Below, piece after piece: positions 51,146 to 61,270 of a stretch of DNA of 64,000 nucleotides (within the stretch, counting starts at the first letter, position 1; every line of letters begins with the position of its first letter). The stretch lies in the NCBI RefSeq assembly GCF_026001925.1, contig NZ_AP021869.1:2356001-2420000 (forward strand), given 5' to 3'. The notes under the pieces were generated by a model that worked only from the letters and a program-made list of their open reading frames with translations, searched no databases and was not told the origin of the DNA. The DNA is from Vibrio gangliei (GTDB lineage Bacteria; Pseudomonadota; Gammaproteobacteria; Enterobacterales; Vibrionaceae). A program made the translations under genes and the position numbers.

Positions 51146-53557
51146 TTAGATAAGGTTAGATAAACGGTTGAGATCCGATTGCAACGCGCCCGCCGTCACA
51201 GCACGACCGGCACCCGGGCCCTTAATCACAAGCGGGTTATCTTTGTACCACTTGCTCTCAATCGCAAACACGTTATCGCACGGCAATAAGTTGGCTAACG
51301 CATGCTCCGGAGAAAGCGCCTCAACGCCAACGGTAGCTTTACCATCACGCGATAAACGGGCGATATAACGCAGCACTTTACCTTGCTTTTGCGCTTTCGC
51401 TAAGCGTTCTGATAAGAGCTGATTCAGCACATGTCCTTGCTCGAAGAAATCATCGGTAGATAAATCTTTTAGCTCATCAGGCACTAGAGATTCCACCTTA
51501 ACGCTTTCAGGTTCAATTTCTAAACCCGATTCACGGGCGACAATAACCAATTTACGCATGACATCTGAGCCATCAAGGTCTGAGCGAGGATCCGGCTCAG
51601 TTAACCCCTGTTGCCAGGCTAAATCGACTAAATCGGTAAAAGGAATGCTGCCATCAAACTGCTGGAACAACCAAGACAACGTACCAGAGAAGATACCCGA
51701 TACCGCTGTGATTTGATCGCCACTATTGCGTAAATCTCGAATGGCGTAGTTAACCGGTAAACCTGCACCAACGGTGGCGTTATATAGCCAATGACGACCT
51801 GTTTTTTCAAACGCATTGACCACGCGCTGATAATCTTCGGTTGAGGCCGAACCAGCAACTTTATTGGCACAGATTAAATGCATACCATGTTCTGCGATTT
51901 GCTCATATTGCGCCGCAAGATCCGAACTTGCTGTCACATCCATCACCACCACTTCATGATAATCGGTTTGATGAGCTAAAGTTTCCAGCCAAGTTTTGCC
52001 ATCATTCTCAATCGCTTCATCAGCAAAACGCGTTAACGCTTGTTCAGGGTCGATACCGTTTAAATCTAGCCAATAGGTTTGACTGTCCACAACCGCAACA
52101 AGGTCGAAACTCATACCGCGACGTTTTTCTAATTCAGCTTTTTGCTCGGCAAACAATTCCAGCCAACTGGAACCGATATTGCCTTTACCGCATAGAGCAA
52201 TCGCAATGCGTTTCTGAGCTTGAAATAACTGGGTATGAATGCCAACCACCAGTTTAGCCACATCGGTTTTGCGTAAAATTGCGACCAAACTTAAGCCAGA
52301 TTCTGATTCCGACATAAATTCAACAGGGGCATTTTTCAGCTGCTGATAAAAACCGTAGCAATGGTTCGGGTTAATGGTTACACCTGCGCCCACAGCCGCC
52401 ACCATAGAGTAGCCTTCAAGCAGTTTGATTTCAGCGCCAACCGCGGTGTCTTGTAAATAGGTTAATGCCCCTGCGGCAATTTCCGCCGTATAAGCCAGAG
52501 ATACACTGCCTTGATCGGGTTGAGATAGGGTCGCCAAAGGCTGTAATTGCGCACGAGTTAATGAACGCATTAATTCGGCTTCTAAACGAGAGAAATCATG
52601 TCCGGCGCCAAAGTTCACTTGAATCAGTAACACTTCGTCTAATGAAGTGATGATCTTGGCACCACGGCCCGATGCCAACACGCGCTCAATGCGAGTCGAA
52701 CCTGATTCAGGCTGATAGCTACAACGTAGGCTTAAATCCATCGCACTTTGTGCCACAGGTTGTAAGGTACGACTATGCAGAACTGGCGCGGCTAAACGAG
52801 CCAATTCGCTCGCTTCATCCAAACGCAATAACGGCAGTAAACAGGCATCACTCACTTTACGTGGGTCCGCACTATACACGCCCGCCACATCACTCCAAAT
52901 AGTGACTCGTATGGCTTCTGATAAGGCGCCAATCACAGTGGCAGAATAATCGGAGCCATTGCGGCCTAAAAGTACCGTTTCACCCGCTTCATTGCGAGCC
53001 ATGAAACCGGTAATTACGACCCGGCGTTTACCATGTTGAGCAAGAATATCTTTCAATAAAGGCAGCGAACGACCGCGATCGACTTCTGGCTGCGCGCCAC
53101 GCTCTGCACGTAAGAAATCACGAGAGTCGACTTGCGCTGCTTCCATATCAAGATGACATAACAATGTAGCTAAAACACGAGATGACCACACTTCACCATG
53201 GCCAAGAATGCTGGCTCGTTTCACGTCATTGATGGGACCAGTAATATCCCCTAGCGCCGTGAACTCTTTATTCAGTAATTCCAGTAAAGGCGCGGCTTTT
53301 TCTTCCGGTAATAGTTCTTCAACTAACCCAATTTGGAATTGACGCAATTGCTGCAAAATTTCATGAGCAATTCGGCCATCTTTTTCTAATGCATTAATCC
53401 AATCGATCAAACGGTTGGTGGTACTGCCTGCCGCGGAAACCACGATCAAATCCGCTGGCGCTGAATATTCTTTTAATATGTTGGCGACTCGTTTGTAGCA
53501 CTCTGGATTGGCCAAACTACTACCACCAAACTTGTGTAACTGACGAGCAGATGTCAT
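51146..53557 (-). CDS. metL: Bifunctional aspartokinase II/homoserine dehydrogenase II
   Basis: First and third steps from aspartate toward methionine; 803 residues. The N-terminal kinase begins HKFGGSSLANPE and has RNGSDYSATVIGAL; the middle region is a regulatory/linker part; the C-terminal dehydrogenase begins with the Rossmann loop ALCGKGNIGSSWLELF (about 463) and has ANKVAGS and the GLTEPDPRSDLDGSDVMRKLVI catalytic segment. The sequence resembles MetL more than ThrA, and its coupling with metB (start directly after the metB stop) supports that. Confidence 0.95.
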   Translation of the reverse strand: MTSARQLHKFGGSSLANPECYKRVANILKEYSAPADLIVVSAAGSTTNRLIDWINALEKDGRIAHEILQQLRQFQIGLVEELLPEEKAAPLLELLNKEFTALGDITGPINDVKRASILGHGEVWSSRVLATLLCHLDMEAAQVDSRDFLRAERGAQPEVDRGRSLPLLKDILAQHGKRRVVITGFMARNEAGETVLLGRNGSDYSATVIGALSEAIRVTIWSDVAGVYSADPRKVSDACLLPLLRLDEASELARLAAPVLHSRTLQPVAQSAMDLSLRCSYQPESGSTRIERVLASGRGAKIITSLDEVLLIQVNFGAGHDFSRLEAELMRSLTRAQLQPLATLSQPDQGSVSLAYTAEIAAGALTYLQDTAVGAEIKLLEGYSMVAAVGAGVTINPNHCYGFYQQLKNAPVEFMSESESGLSLVAILRKTDVAKLVVGIHTQLFQAQKRIAIALCGKGNIGSSWLELFAEQKAELEKRRGMSFDLVAVVDSQTYWLDLNGIDPEQALTRFADEAIENDGKTWLETLAHQTDYHEVVVMDVTASSDLAAQYEQIAEHGMHLICANKVAGSASTEDYQRVVNAFEKTGRHWLYNATVGAGLPVNYAIRDLRNSGDQITAVSGIFSGTLSWLFQQFDGSIPFTDLVDLAWQQGLTEPDPRSDLDGSDVMRKLVIVARESGLEIEPESVKVESLVPDELKDLSTDDFFEQGHVLNQLLSERLAKAQKQGKVLRYIARLSRDGKATVGVEALSPEHALANLLPCDNVFAIESKWYKDNPLVIKGPGAGRAVTAGALQSDLNRLSNLI

Positions 53558-54724
53558 TTACGCTACCTCTTGTGCTTTTTTGAAAGCTTGCTCTAAATCA
53601 GCAATTAAATCCTGACTGTCTTCTAATCCCACAGACACACGTAGCAACAGTGGAGAAATTCCCGCTTCTGCTTGCGCTTCATCTGACATAGCTCGGTGGG
53701 TCATCGACGCAGGATGACACACTAAACTTTCCACTCCCCCTAGCGATTCCGCTAAAGAGAATAATTGTAACTGACCCACAAAGGTCTTGAGCTGTTCCAT
53801 GCTGCCATTAATTTCAAAACTGAGCATAGAACCAAACCCACTCTGCTGAGCCTTAGCAATATCATGCCCAGGATGCTGCGGCAGGCTTGGGTGATAAATC
53901 GTTCCCACCAATGGCTGGTCTTGTAAGTATGCTAATAAATCTTGTGAACTTTCTTCATGCACTCGCATACGGGCCGCAAGCGTACGTAGACCACGCAAGG
54001 TCATATAGCTATCAAACGGCGTCCCAGTTGCACCAATACAATTGCCCCACCAGGCCAGTGTTTCGGCATGTTCGGCTTGTTTGGCGATGATCACGCCACC
54101 GATCACATCAGAATGCCCATTGATGTATTTAGTGGTGGAATGCACCACAAAATCAGCGCCCAACGTTAATGGTTTTTGATACACAGGTGTCAAGAAAGTG
54201 TTATCCACCGCGACTAATGCGCCCACTTGCTTAGCTTTTGCACAAGCTGCAGCAATATCCACCACTCTCACCAAAGGGTTTGACGGTGTTTCTAATAAAA
54301 TCAGTTTCGGTTTTTTCGCGATCGCGGCATCAAATTCCGCTTGATTCGATTGATCGACAAACTGAACTTTAAAATCGCCTTTTTGCGCACGAGTATTAAA
54401 TAAACGGTAGGTACCGCCATAACAATCATGCGGGGCAACAATCAGATCCTCTGGGCCAATAAACGCCGACACCCATAAATTCAGTGCCGAAGTACCACAG
54501 TTGGTAATCACCGCTCCGGCACCTTGCTCTAGTTCTGAAAGCGCTTGCTCTAATAAGCCACGGTTGGGGTTGCCCGAACGGGTATAATCGTATTTTGGCA
54601 CTTCACCAAAAGCAGGAAAGCCGTAATTAGTCGAAAGGTAAATCGGCGGAACGACGGCATTAAATTGGCTATCAGACTCAATTCCAGTACGAACGGCGAC
54701 AGTGGCGGGCTTTCTTGAACTCAT
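53558..54724 (-). CDS. metB: Cystathionine gamma-synthase
   Basis: PLP enzyme joining O-succinylhomoserine and cysteine; 388 residues. The PLP lysine is K199 in VHSTTKYINGHSD, with YDYTRSGNPNR and SNPLVRVVDI as family motifs. Start at MSSRKPATVAVRTG after GGAAAGGAAT; an upstream ATG in frame adds nine residues. Operon metBL, divergent from metJ across four MetJ boxes. Confidence 0.95.
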   Translation of the reverse strand: MSSRKPATVAVRTGIESDSQFNAVVPPIYLSTNYGFPAFGEVPKYDYTRSGNPNRGLLEQALSELEQGAGAVITNCGTSALNLWVSAFIGPEDLIVAPHDCYGGTYRLFNTRAQKGDFKVQFVDQSNQAEFDAAIAKKPKLILLETPSNPLVRVVDIAAACAKAKQVGALVAVDNTFLTPVYQKPLTLGADFVVHSTTKYINGHSDVIGGVIIAKQAEHAETLAWWGNCIGATGTPFDSYMTLRGLRTLAARMRVHEESSQDLLAYLQDQPLVGTIYHPSLPQHPGHDIAKAQQSGFGSMLSFEINGSMEQLKTFVGQLQLFSLAESLGGVESLVCHPASMTHRAMSDEAQAEAGISPLLLRVSVGLEDSQDLIADLEQAFKKAQEVA

Positions 54725-54900
54725 TGGCGTATTCCTTTCCTTTGCGTGCACAATCTTTGTATACAGACACTATACTCAAATACTTTCAAAGCGCTATTTA
54801 GACGGGCGTAATTTATCAAAATTATTGCAATCAATAATGGAGCTAATCGCGCTTATTCATATATGAGCGAACATTGCTGTACTTTATCTCTCACCACAAA

Positions 54901-54932
54901 AGACGTCAAGACCTCTAGCCATCTAAATGTCT
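54901..54932. promoter_or_regulatory. Four tandem MetJ boxes between metB and metJ
   Basis: Contiguous 8-mers AGACGTCA, AGACCTCT, AGCCATCT and AAATGTCT match the met box AGACGTCT at 7, 7, 6 and 6 of 8 positions. This is the classic metBL/metJ divergent operator: MetJ represses metBL and its own gene when S-adenosylmethionine is plentiful. Confidence 0.92.
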
Positions 54933-55005
54933 TTACTTTTGGCGGTAAATGCACCTAAAATTAGCGCCGTGACTTATTTATAAATAATCAGAACGAAGGT
55001 GCGTG

Positions 55006-55323
55006 ATGGCAGATTGGAACGGTGACTACATAAGCCCGTATGCAGAACATGGAAAAAAAAGCGAACAAGTGAAAAAAATCACAGTATCGATTCCATTAAA
55101 AGTGCTTAAAATATTGACCGATGAACGCACTCGCCGTCAGGTGAATAACTTACGTCACGCCACCAATAGCGAACTGCTATGTGAAGCCTTCTTACATGCT
55201 TATACAGGTCAACCATTACCAACCGATGAAGATTTGCGTAAAGACCGCCCTGATGATCTTCCTGCCGAAGTAAAACGTTTGATGACAGAAATGGGCATTG
55301 AATTTGAGAATTTTGATGATTAA
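55006..55323 (+). CDS. metJ: Methionine repressor MetJ
   Basis: Ribbon-helix-helix repressor with S-adenosylmethionine as corepressor; 105 residues, identical in length to E. coli. The DNA-contacting beta strand is [15 protein letters not shown] (about 23-37), followed by the [25 protein letters not shown] helices. I chose the ATG at 55006 rather than the overlapping GTG one codon earlier, since AAGG is well spaced and [20 protein letters not shown] is the family N-terminus. Probable targets in the window: metBL/metJ, metF and the NhaC-family transporter. Confidence 0.98.
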   Translation: MADWNGDYISPYAEHGKKSEQVKKITVSIPLKVLKILTDERTRRQVNNLRHATNSELLCEAFLHAYTGQPLPTDEDLRKDRPDDLPAEVKRLMTEMGIEFENFDD

Positions 55324-55328
55324 CAGCG

Positions 55329-55460
55329 TGCCTCGGGATACTCGTGGCTCGTTTCTCGAATATCTTTTCTCGCTGTAATGCCTCACTATAAAAAAGCCAG
55401 AACGAATCAACGTTCTGGCTTTTGCTTTTTCGAATCACGAGAAACGAAATTCGAGTTCCG
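55329..55460. repeat. CTCG-type repeats flanking the metJ/malic enzyme terminator
   Basis: Left arm ACTCGTGGCTCGTTTCTCGAA shows three CTCG units at 7-base spacing (55339-55361); right arm at 55431-55460 reads TTCGAATCACGAGAAACGAAATTCGAG. The two arms face each other around the terminator at 55392. Confidence 0.65.
55392..55425. terminator. Bidirectional terminator between metJ and the malic enzyme gene
   Basis: Thirteen-base perfect stem, AAAAGCCAGAACG with CGTTCTGGCTTTT, six-base loop, with T-runs on both strands. The two genes converge here. Confidence 0.93.
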
Positions 55461-56720
55461 TTATCGCTGATACTCTTCCGGCAACTCAATACGCGCCACA
55501 CCCGATTCAACCGCAGCGCGAGCGACAGCGCCAGCCACTTCAGATAACAAACGTGGATCCATTGGTTTTGGAATGATGTAGTCAGGGCCAAACTCTAGCT
55601 TATCGACACCCGCCGCTTTTAACACGTCTGCAGGCACGTCTTGTTTGGCTAATTGACGGATCGCTTCGACGGCAGCCAGCTTCATTTCATCATTGATTTC
55701 GCTCGCACGTACGTCTAATGCACCACGGAAAATGAATGGGAAACAAATCACGTTGTTCACTTGGTTTGGATAATCACTGCGGCCAGTACCCATGATCAAA
55801 TCGTTACGTACTTTGGCAGCAATTTCAGGTTTAATTTCCGGGTCTGGGTTTGAACAAGCAAACACCACAGGTTTATCTGCCATTAACGCTAATGCTTCTG
55901 GTGGCAATAAGTTTGGACCCGATACACCGAGGAATAAGTCAGCCCCTTTGATCACATCTTCTAAGGTGCGCATATCGGTGTTGTTAGCAAATAATTGCTT
56001 ATATTCATTTAGGTCATCACGACGAGTGTGGATCACGCCTTTACGATCTAGCATGTAGATTTTTTCACGCAATGCGCCACATTTGATCAATAGCTCCATA
56101 CAAGCCACCGCCGCTGCGCCCGCACCTAAACACACGATTTTACAGTCTTCCAGTTTCTTACCTTGCAACTCAATCGCATTCAACATACCTGCTGCCGTTA
56201 CAATCGCGGTACCGTGTTGGTCATCATGGAATACGGGTACATCACAACGCTCAACCAATTGACGCTCAATTTCAAAACAATCCGGCGCTTTAATATCTTC
56301 TAGGTTAATGCCACCAAAAGTATCGGCAATATTGGCAACGGTATCGATAAACTCATCAATGGTGCGGTGTTTTACTTGGATATCAATCGAATCAAGGTTA
56401 GCAAAGCGTTTGAACAATAATGCTTTACCTTCCATAACAGGCTTAGACGCCAATGGCCCTAAATTGCCAAGACCAAGAATCGCGGTACCGTTTGAAATCA
56501 CCGCAACCGTATTACCTTTAGCGGTATATTTATAAGCGTTATCAGGATTCAGCGCGATTTCACGAACCGGCTCAGCCACACCTGGGCTATACGCTAAAGC
56601 AAGATCTTCTGCGGTATCGGCAGGTTTGGTAAGTGAGATGGCAATTTTACCCGCTGTTGGTTGAGCGTGGTAATCAAGTGCTCTTTGGCGAAAATCATTT
56701 TGCTGCTGATCATCTGACAT
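55461..56720 (-). CDS. Malic enzyme (malate dehydrogenase, oxaloacetate-decarboxylating)
   Basis: Oxidatively decarboxylates malate to pyruvate; 419 residues. N-terminal malic domain with AYSPGVAEPV and TVAVISNGTAILGLGN, acidic metal site in VPVFHDDQHGTAIV, then the NAD(P)-binding VCLGAGAAAVACMELL. It is the short single-unit form without the C-terminal phosphotransacetylase-like domain that E. coli MaeB carries. Cofactor choice (NAD or NADP) is not certain by eye. Confidence 0.92.
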   Translation of the reverse strand: MSDDQQQNDFRQRALDYHAQPTAGKIAISLTKPADTAEDLALAYSPGVAEPVREIALNPDNAYKYTAKGNTVAVISNGTAILGLGNLGPLASKPVMEGKALLFKRFANLDSIDIQVKHRTIDEFIDTVANIADTFGGINLEDIKAPDCFEIERQLVERCDVPVFHDDQHGTAIVTAAGMLNAIELQGKKLEDCKIVCLGAGAAAVACMELLIKCGALREKIYMLDRKGVIHTRRDDLNEYKQLFANNTDMRTLEDVIKGADLFLGVSGPNLLPPEALALMADKPVVFACSNPDPEIKPEIAAKVRNDLIMGTGRSDYPNQVNNVICFPFIFRGALDVRASEINDEMKLAAVEAIRQLAKQDVPADVLKAAGVDKLEFGPDYIIPKPMDPRLLSEVAGAVARAAVESGVARIELPEEYQR

Positions 56721-56814
56721 AATGATGTAATCCTAAAATACGAGGGGAACAAGAAATCGTAATATTAAAGGATAGAAGATTAACTTGGTAGCGCAGGTGT
56801 TAAATTTTAGATAA

Positions 56815-56842
56815 GAAAAAAGGGACGCCTAAGCATCCCTTT
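56815..56842 (-). terminator. Terminator of rpmE
   Basis: AAGGGA-c-GC pairs with GC-a-TCCCTT; on the minus strand the stem runs into TTTTTTCTT. It lies 35 bases after the rpmE stop. Confidence 0.85.
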
Positions 56843-56876
56843 CCAATTCGGTCTAACACTAAAAAATAGTGGCAGA

Positions 56877-57095
56877 TTATTTTTTGCTGCTTAGAGTACC
56901 AAAACGCTTGTTGAAGCGATCAACACGGCCGCCTGTATCTACGATACGTTGCTTACCAGTGTAGAACGGGTGACATTTGTCACATACATCTAGGTGGATT
57001 GTGTCTTTGTCTAGCGTAGTGTTGAACTCGAAAGAGTTACCGCAAGAACAAGTAGCGTTTACAGCTTTGTATTCTGGGTGGATACCAGTTTTCAT
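56877..57095 (-). CDS. rpmE: Ribosomal protein L31, zinc-binding form
   Basis: 72 residues. Starts [20 protein letters not shown], with zinc-ligand cysteines C16, C18, C38 and C41, so this is the zinc (C+) type rather than the zinc-free YkgM type. The frame is open far upstream on this strand but only this start gives the family N-terminus. Divergent from priA, as in E. coli. Confidence 0.97.
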   Translation of the reverse strand: MKTGIHPEYKAVNATCSCGNSFEFNTTLDKDTIHLDVCDKCHPFYTGKQRIVDTGGRVDRFNKRFGTLSSKK

Positions 57096-57354
57096 AGGAC
57101 AAACCTTTATATTGGTCCGTATCGCTATCTGAATCTTCCTCTTGCTACTCAAAGGCAACAAGATCGGCCAGACACCATACGTAGTTACTAAAAAATGGTG
57201 TAAAAAACATACACCGTTAGAGGCGCAGTATAATAGTGAATAACCCTGCATCGATCAATACATTTGCTGAGTTTTTCTTCTATATTTCCGATAACGGTTG
57301 TTTTATCATGACTTTTCTTTGTTGTATTCATTTTAAAGGACGCTTTTCTTACTT

Positions 57355-59556
57355 ATGCAGCCAAATATTGCTCAAGTTGCCCTGCCCGTTCCTTTAGATA
57401 AGTGCTTCGATTACCTCATCCCCAACTATTTGTTTCCCGTGATTGGCGGACGAGTCTCCGTGCCTTTTGGCCGTCAAACACTGATTGGCATTGTGGTCAA
57501 TATTGTCGATCACTCTGATTTTCCGCTTGAGCAACTTAAACCCATCAAAGCCTGTCTTGATGCACGTCCAGTTTGGCCTAAACCTCTATATCAATTACTG
57601 CAATGGTGTAGCCAATTTTATCAATACCCACTTGGTGATACATTGGCTATGGCGCTACCGTCTCTACTTAAAAAAGGTAAGCCCGCCGATTTCACCAGTT
57701 TAAAAGAATGGCATATCACCGAAGCGGGTAAAAACCAATTGATAGCTGGATTTGGTCGTGCCCACCAGCAAGCCAAGGTGGTGCGCATGCTAGAAAATGG
57801 CCCATTAAGCCATCAAGCTATGATTGATGAAGAAGTAAATAGCACTACTCTCAAAACGCTGCAAGATAAAGGATGGATTGAAGCCAAACATAGTCAGCCG
57901 GCAAAACCAGTATGGCCTGATGCAATAGAAAATTCACAACATAAACCCCAGTTGAATGCGGAACAATCTATCGCGGTTGCCACCATTAACAACTTCCCAG
58001 GATTTGGCTGCTTTTTAATTGATGGCGTCACGGGTTCAGGTAAGACCGAAGTCTATTTAAACCTAATCAAACCCGTACTGGAACAAGGCAAACAGGCTCT
58101 CGTGCTTGTGCCTGAAATTGGCCTCACACCACAAACCATTAATCGTTTTAAACGCCGCTTCCATGTGCCGGTCGAAGTTATGCATTCCGGTCTCAATGAT
58201 ACCGAACGCTTAAATGCTTGGTTGGCAGCTCGAGACAAACAAGCCGGTATTATTATTGGCACCCGCTCGGCATTACTCACACCTTTTGCTGAGCTTGGCA
58301 TTATTATTGTGGATGAAGAGCACGACGCCTCTTATAAACAGCAAGACACGCTTCGCTATCATGCCCGTGATGTCGCAGTGATGCGTGGCCATAAAGAAAA
58401 CATTCCCGTGGTATTAGGCTCCGCCACACCGGCTTTAGAAACGCTGCACAATGCACAAACCGGCAAATATCATTATCTAACGCTCACCAAACGGGCCGGC
58501 AATGCCATTCCAGCCAAACACCATGTTCTCGATATCAAAGGACTGTATTTGGAAGGCGGGCTATCGGCTCCATTGATCGCCCAAATGCGCCGACACTTAA
58601 ATGCAGGCAACCAAGTGATGCTGTTCTTAAATCGTCGCGGGTTTTCGCCAGCATTAATGTGTCATGAATGTGGCTGGATAGCAGAATGTAAGCGCTGTGA
58701 TGCTTATTACACTTATCATCAAGGCAGCCAAGAAATACGCTGCCATCATTGTGGCTCACAGCGCCCGGTGATCTCGCAATGTCATGGCTGCGGCTCTACC
58801 CAATTAGTGTCCGTTGGCGTGGGAACCGAGCAACTAGAAAAACAATTAGAAACCCTATTCCCAGAATTCAAAACCATTCGCATCGACCGTGATAGTACGC
58901 GACGCAAAGGCAGTTTAGAAAGCGCATTAGAATCGATTAAAAACGGGGAATTTCAGATATTGATTGGCACCCAAATGCTGGCTAAAGGACATCACTTCCC
59001 CAATGTCACGTTAGTGGGATTATTGGATGTCGATGGCTCACTCTACAGCAGCGACTTCCGTGCCTCAGAACGTTTAGCGCAATTGTTTATTCAAGTTGCA
59101 GGTCGCGCAGGACGTGCCAGCAAACCTGGTGAAGTGCTGCTACAAACGCACCATCCAGAACACGCCTTGCTGCAATCTTTGCTGCATAAAGATTATCAAC
59201 ACTTTGCTCAAACGGCCTTGGCTGAACGCAAAATAGCACAATTGCCACCGTACAGTTTTCTGACACTATTTCGCGCCGAAGGAAACAACAATGACAATGT
59301 AGAAGCCTTTTTGCGTCAAGTGCGCCATACCTTAGAAGCTCACCCATTATTTGATGAGCAATGCCTAGTGCTAGGCCCGATGCCCGCCCCTCTGGCTAAA
59401 CGAGCAGGCAAGTTCCGCTGGCAATTAATGCTGCAAGTCAGCACCCGCAGTCAAATGCAACGCTTATTGGCTTCCTCTAAAGCGGCCATTCAACTGCTGC
59501 CACTTGCCAAAAAAGTACGCTGGAATATGGATATCGAACCACAAGATTTAAGCTAA
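57355..59556 (+). CDS. priA: Primosomal protein N' (replication restart helicase PriA)
   Basis: 3'-5' helicase that reloads the replisome at stalled forks; 733 residues. N-terminal 3'-BD domain beginning IAQVALPVPLDKCFDYLIP, Walker A GVTGSGKT (224-231), Walker B-type VDEEHD, and an eight-cysteine zinc region between helicase lobes (CHECGWIAECKRC, CHHCG, CHGCG). C-terminal VGTQMLAKGHHFPNVTLVG and QVAGRAGRA motifs are intact. The ribosome site is distant (AAAGGA about 15 bases before the ATG). Confidence 0.97.
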   Translation: MQPNIAQVALPVPLDKCFDYLIPNYLFPVIGGRVSVPFGRQTLIGIVVNIVDHSDFPLEQLKPIKACLDARPVWPKPLYQLLQWCSQFYQYPLGDTLAMALPSLLKKGKPADFTSLKEWHITEAGKNQLIAGFGRAHQQAKVVRMLENGPLSHQAMIDEEVNSTTLKTLQDKGWIEAKHSQPAKPVWPDAIENSQHKPQLNAEQSIAVATINNFPGFGCFLIDGVTGSGKTEVYLNLIKPVLEQGKQALVLVPEIGLTPQTINRFKRRFHVPVEVMHSGLNDTERLNAWLAARDKQAGIIIGTRSALLTPFAELGIIIVDEEHDASYKQQDTLRYHARDVAVMRGHKENIPVVLGSATPALETLHNAQTGKYHYLTLTKRAGNAIPAKHHVLDIKGLYLEGGLSAPLIAQMRRHLNAGNQVMLFLNRRGFSPALMCHECGWIAECKRCDAYYTYHQGSQEIRCHHCGSQRPVISQCHGCGSTQLVSVGVGTEQLEKQLETLFPEFKTIRIDRDSTRRKGSLESALESIKNGEFQILIGTQMLAKGHHFPNVTLVGLLDVDGSLYSSDFRASERLAQLFIQVAGRAGRASKPGEVLLQTHHPEHALLQSLLHKDYQHFAQTALAERKIAQLPPYSFLTLFRAEGNNNDNVEAFLRQVRHTLEAHPLFDEQCLVLGPMPAPLAKRAGKFRWQLMLQVSTRSQMQRLLASSKAAIQLLPLAKKVRWNMDIEPQDLS

Positions 59557-59710
59557 TTAACCAGAATAAAACTATGGTTTATCTGATGATAGATCACTGA
59601 AAATAAAAGTAAAAAAGCCTCTATGTGACGCATGTCACCTAAAGCATGTAGGATTTGTTAACCTAATGCTATTCAGTGCTAGTTTTAGAACATAGAATGT
59701 TTAAATAACA

Positions 59711-59992
59711 TATACACAAGTGATCTCAAGATGCAGAATTCAGAGCTCTCATCCAAGTTCTTGGACAAGGAAGATTTATGCGGAATGTAAACACCTTTCA
59801 AGTAAATCTGACGTAGCTTCTCTGTTTATAAAAAAGGGGACTTGGATGAAGCTCCCGAAGGGCAAGTTAAAACAAGCTTTATGCTGCGTTAAATTGAATA
59901 GAGATAGAATAACTATGATCATATTCAATTCGCCTTGCCTAAAACTTGTTTTATTCTTGCTGAAACTCGCATCTTGAGGTTACTTGGGTATA
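59711..59992. mobile_element. MITE-like element with 24-bp terminal inverted repeats
   Basis: Left end TATACACAAGTGATCTCAAG-ATGC (59711-59734) and the reverse complement of the right end (59969-59992) agree at 21 of 24 bases. Inside are further inverted repeats (CATCCAAGTTC with GACTTGGATG; ATTGAATA with TATTCAAT). The 282-bp length, no transposase and terminal TA dinucleotides fit a non-autonomous element with TA target choice (IS630/mariner type, inference). Short open frames inside and across its right end are made of element sequence. From memory, very similar sequence is scattered in other Vibrionaceae; not verified here. Confidence 0.75.
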
Positions 59993-60167
59993 AATACCTA
60001 GCCGTACTTTTGGTATCGCGGTCGTTATCCGTGAAATACATCGAATTAACCGATATTTCATTGACCCAACCTAGGTTGAAAACTCGCTTTTCGTGCGACA
60101 CTTCAATGAGTCGATCATCACGATTTAACGCTCAATATCGAGTGGCGAAACCATTTTATTTTGCTTA

Positions 60168-60179
60168 TCACTGCAGTGA
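60168..60179. promoter_or_regulatory. Perfect 12-bp palindrome in the cytR leader
   Basis: TCACTGCAGTGA, 62 bp before the cytR start. Its half-sites are CRP-like but in the wrong order for CRP (TCAC inside-out), so I do not call a CRP site. The rest of 59993-60241 is promoter DNA with no further clear element. Confidence 0.4.
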
Positions 60180-60241
60180 GATTTATTGGTAAGCGTTTTT
60201 ATTTGCCCGTTTGGGCGGAAAAGTGAAGAGAGGAATACTTT

Positions 60242-61246
60242 ATGGCGACAATGAAGGAGGTTGCCCAACTCGCAGGAGTTTCCACTGCTACGGTGTCCCG
60301 GGCATTGATGAACCCTGAAAAAGTCTCCAGTGCAACGCGCAAACGTGTAGAAGATGCAGTATTAGAATCCGGTTACGCCCCCAACTCTTTGGCTCGTAAC
60401 TTACGCAGAAACGAGTCTAAAACCATTATTGTTATCGTGCCGGATATCTGTGACCCTTATTTCACTGAAATCATTCGTGGCATTGAAGATACCGCTGCTG
60501 AGCATAACTACTTAGTGCTTCTAGGCGATAGCGGCCAACAATTAAAACGTGAAAGCACACTCGTCAATTTGGTGTTCACCAAACAAGCGGATGGCATGTT
60601 ATTGCTTGGGACGGATGTGCCTTTTGATGTCAGCAAACCTGAGCAAAAAAACTTACCCCCGTTAGTGATGGCTTGTGAGTACGCTCCTGAACTTGAGCTG
60701 CCAACCGTTCATATTGATAACCTGACTGCCGCTTTTGATGTCGTCAATTATCTCACTCAGATGGGCCACAAACGCATTGCTGAAATGTCAGGGCCGGCAG
60801 AAGCCACGCTATGTCAATTCCGCCACCAAGGTTTCCAACAAGCACTGCGTCGTGCTGGTATTGAGATGAACCCAACTTACCAAGTATCGGGTGATTTCAG
60901 TTTGGAATCCGGTGTCGCCGCAGCCAGTAAATTGCTCTCACTACCAGAGCCACCTACGGCGATTTTCTGCCATAACGACAGCATGGCGATTGGCGCGATA
61001 CAGCAAGCCAAAAAACAAGGTTTTAAAGTGCCGCAGGATTTATCCATTGTTGGCTTTGATGACATCCAATTCTCTCAATATTGCGATCCGCCGTTGACCA
61101 CTATTGCTCAACCCCGTTATGAAATCGGCAAACAATCCATGTTGATGTTATTGGAAGTTTTAAAAGGTCGTGAAGTTCGTGCTGGCTCTCGTTTATTAGA
61201 AGCCAATCTTGTCGTACGAAATAGCGCTGCGCCACCACGTCGTTGA
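60242..61246 (+). CDS. cytR: LacI-family repressor CytR
   Basis: Represses nucleoside uptake and breakdown genes together with CRP in enterics, and in vibrios also affects biofilm and competence genes. 334 residues. Helix-turn-helix MKEVAQLAGVSTATVSRALMNP (about 4-25) and hinge helix to about 60, then the periplasmic-binding-protein-like core. Strong GAGAGGA ribosome site. Its place between priA and ftsN is the same as in E. coli, which fixes the paralogue identity. Confidence 0.93.
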   Translation: MATMKEVAQLAGVSTATVSRALMNPEKVSSATRKRVEDAVLESGYAPNSLARNLRRNESKTIIVIVPDICDPYFTEIIRGIEDTAAEHNYLVLLGDSGQQLKRESTLVNLVFTKQADGMLLLGTDVPFDVSKPEQKNLPPLVMACEYAPELELPTVHIDNLTAAFDVVNYLTQMGHKRIAEMSGPAEATLCQFRHQGFQQALRRAGIEMNPTYQVSGDFSLESGVAAASKLLSLPEPPTAIFCHNDSMAIGAIQQAKKQGFKVPQDLSIVGFDDIQFSQYCDPPLTTIAQPRYEIGKQSMLMLLEVLKGREVRAGSRLLEANLVVRNSAAPPRR

Positions 61247-61270
61247 TGGCCTAGTCTACGGCTAAATATC

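Noticed and set aside
60166..60181. CRP site in the cytR leader
   Set aside because: The palindrome TCACTGCAGTGA has the half-sites in the inverted order relative to TGTGA-N6-TCACA.
59720..60192. Two overlapping 85-codon open frames after priA
   Set aside because: They consist of the inverted-repeat element and its right flank, with no ribosome site; better explained as noncoding mobile DNA.
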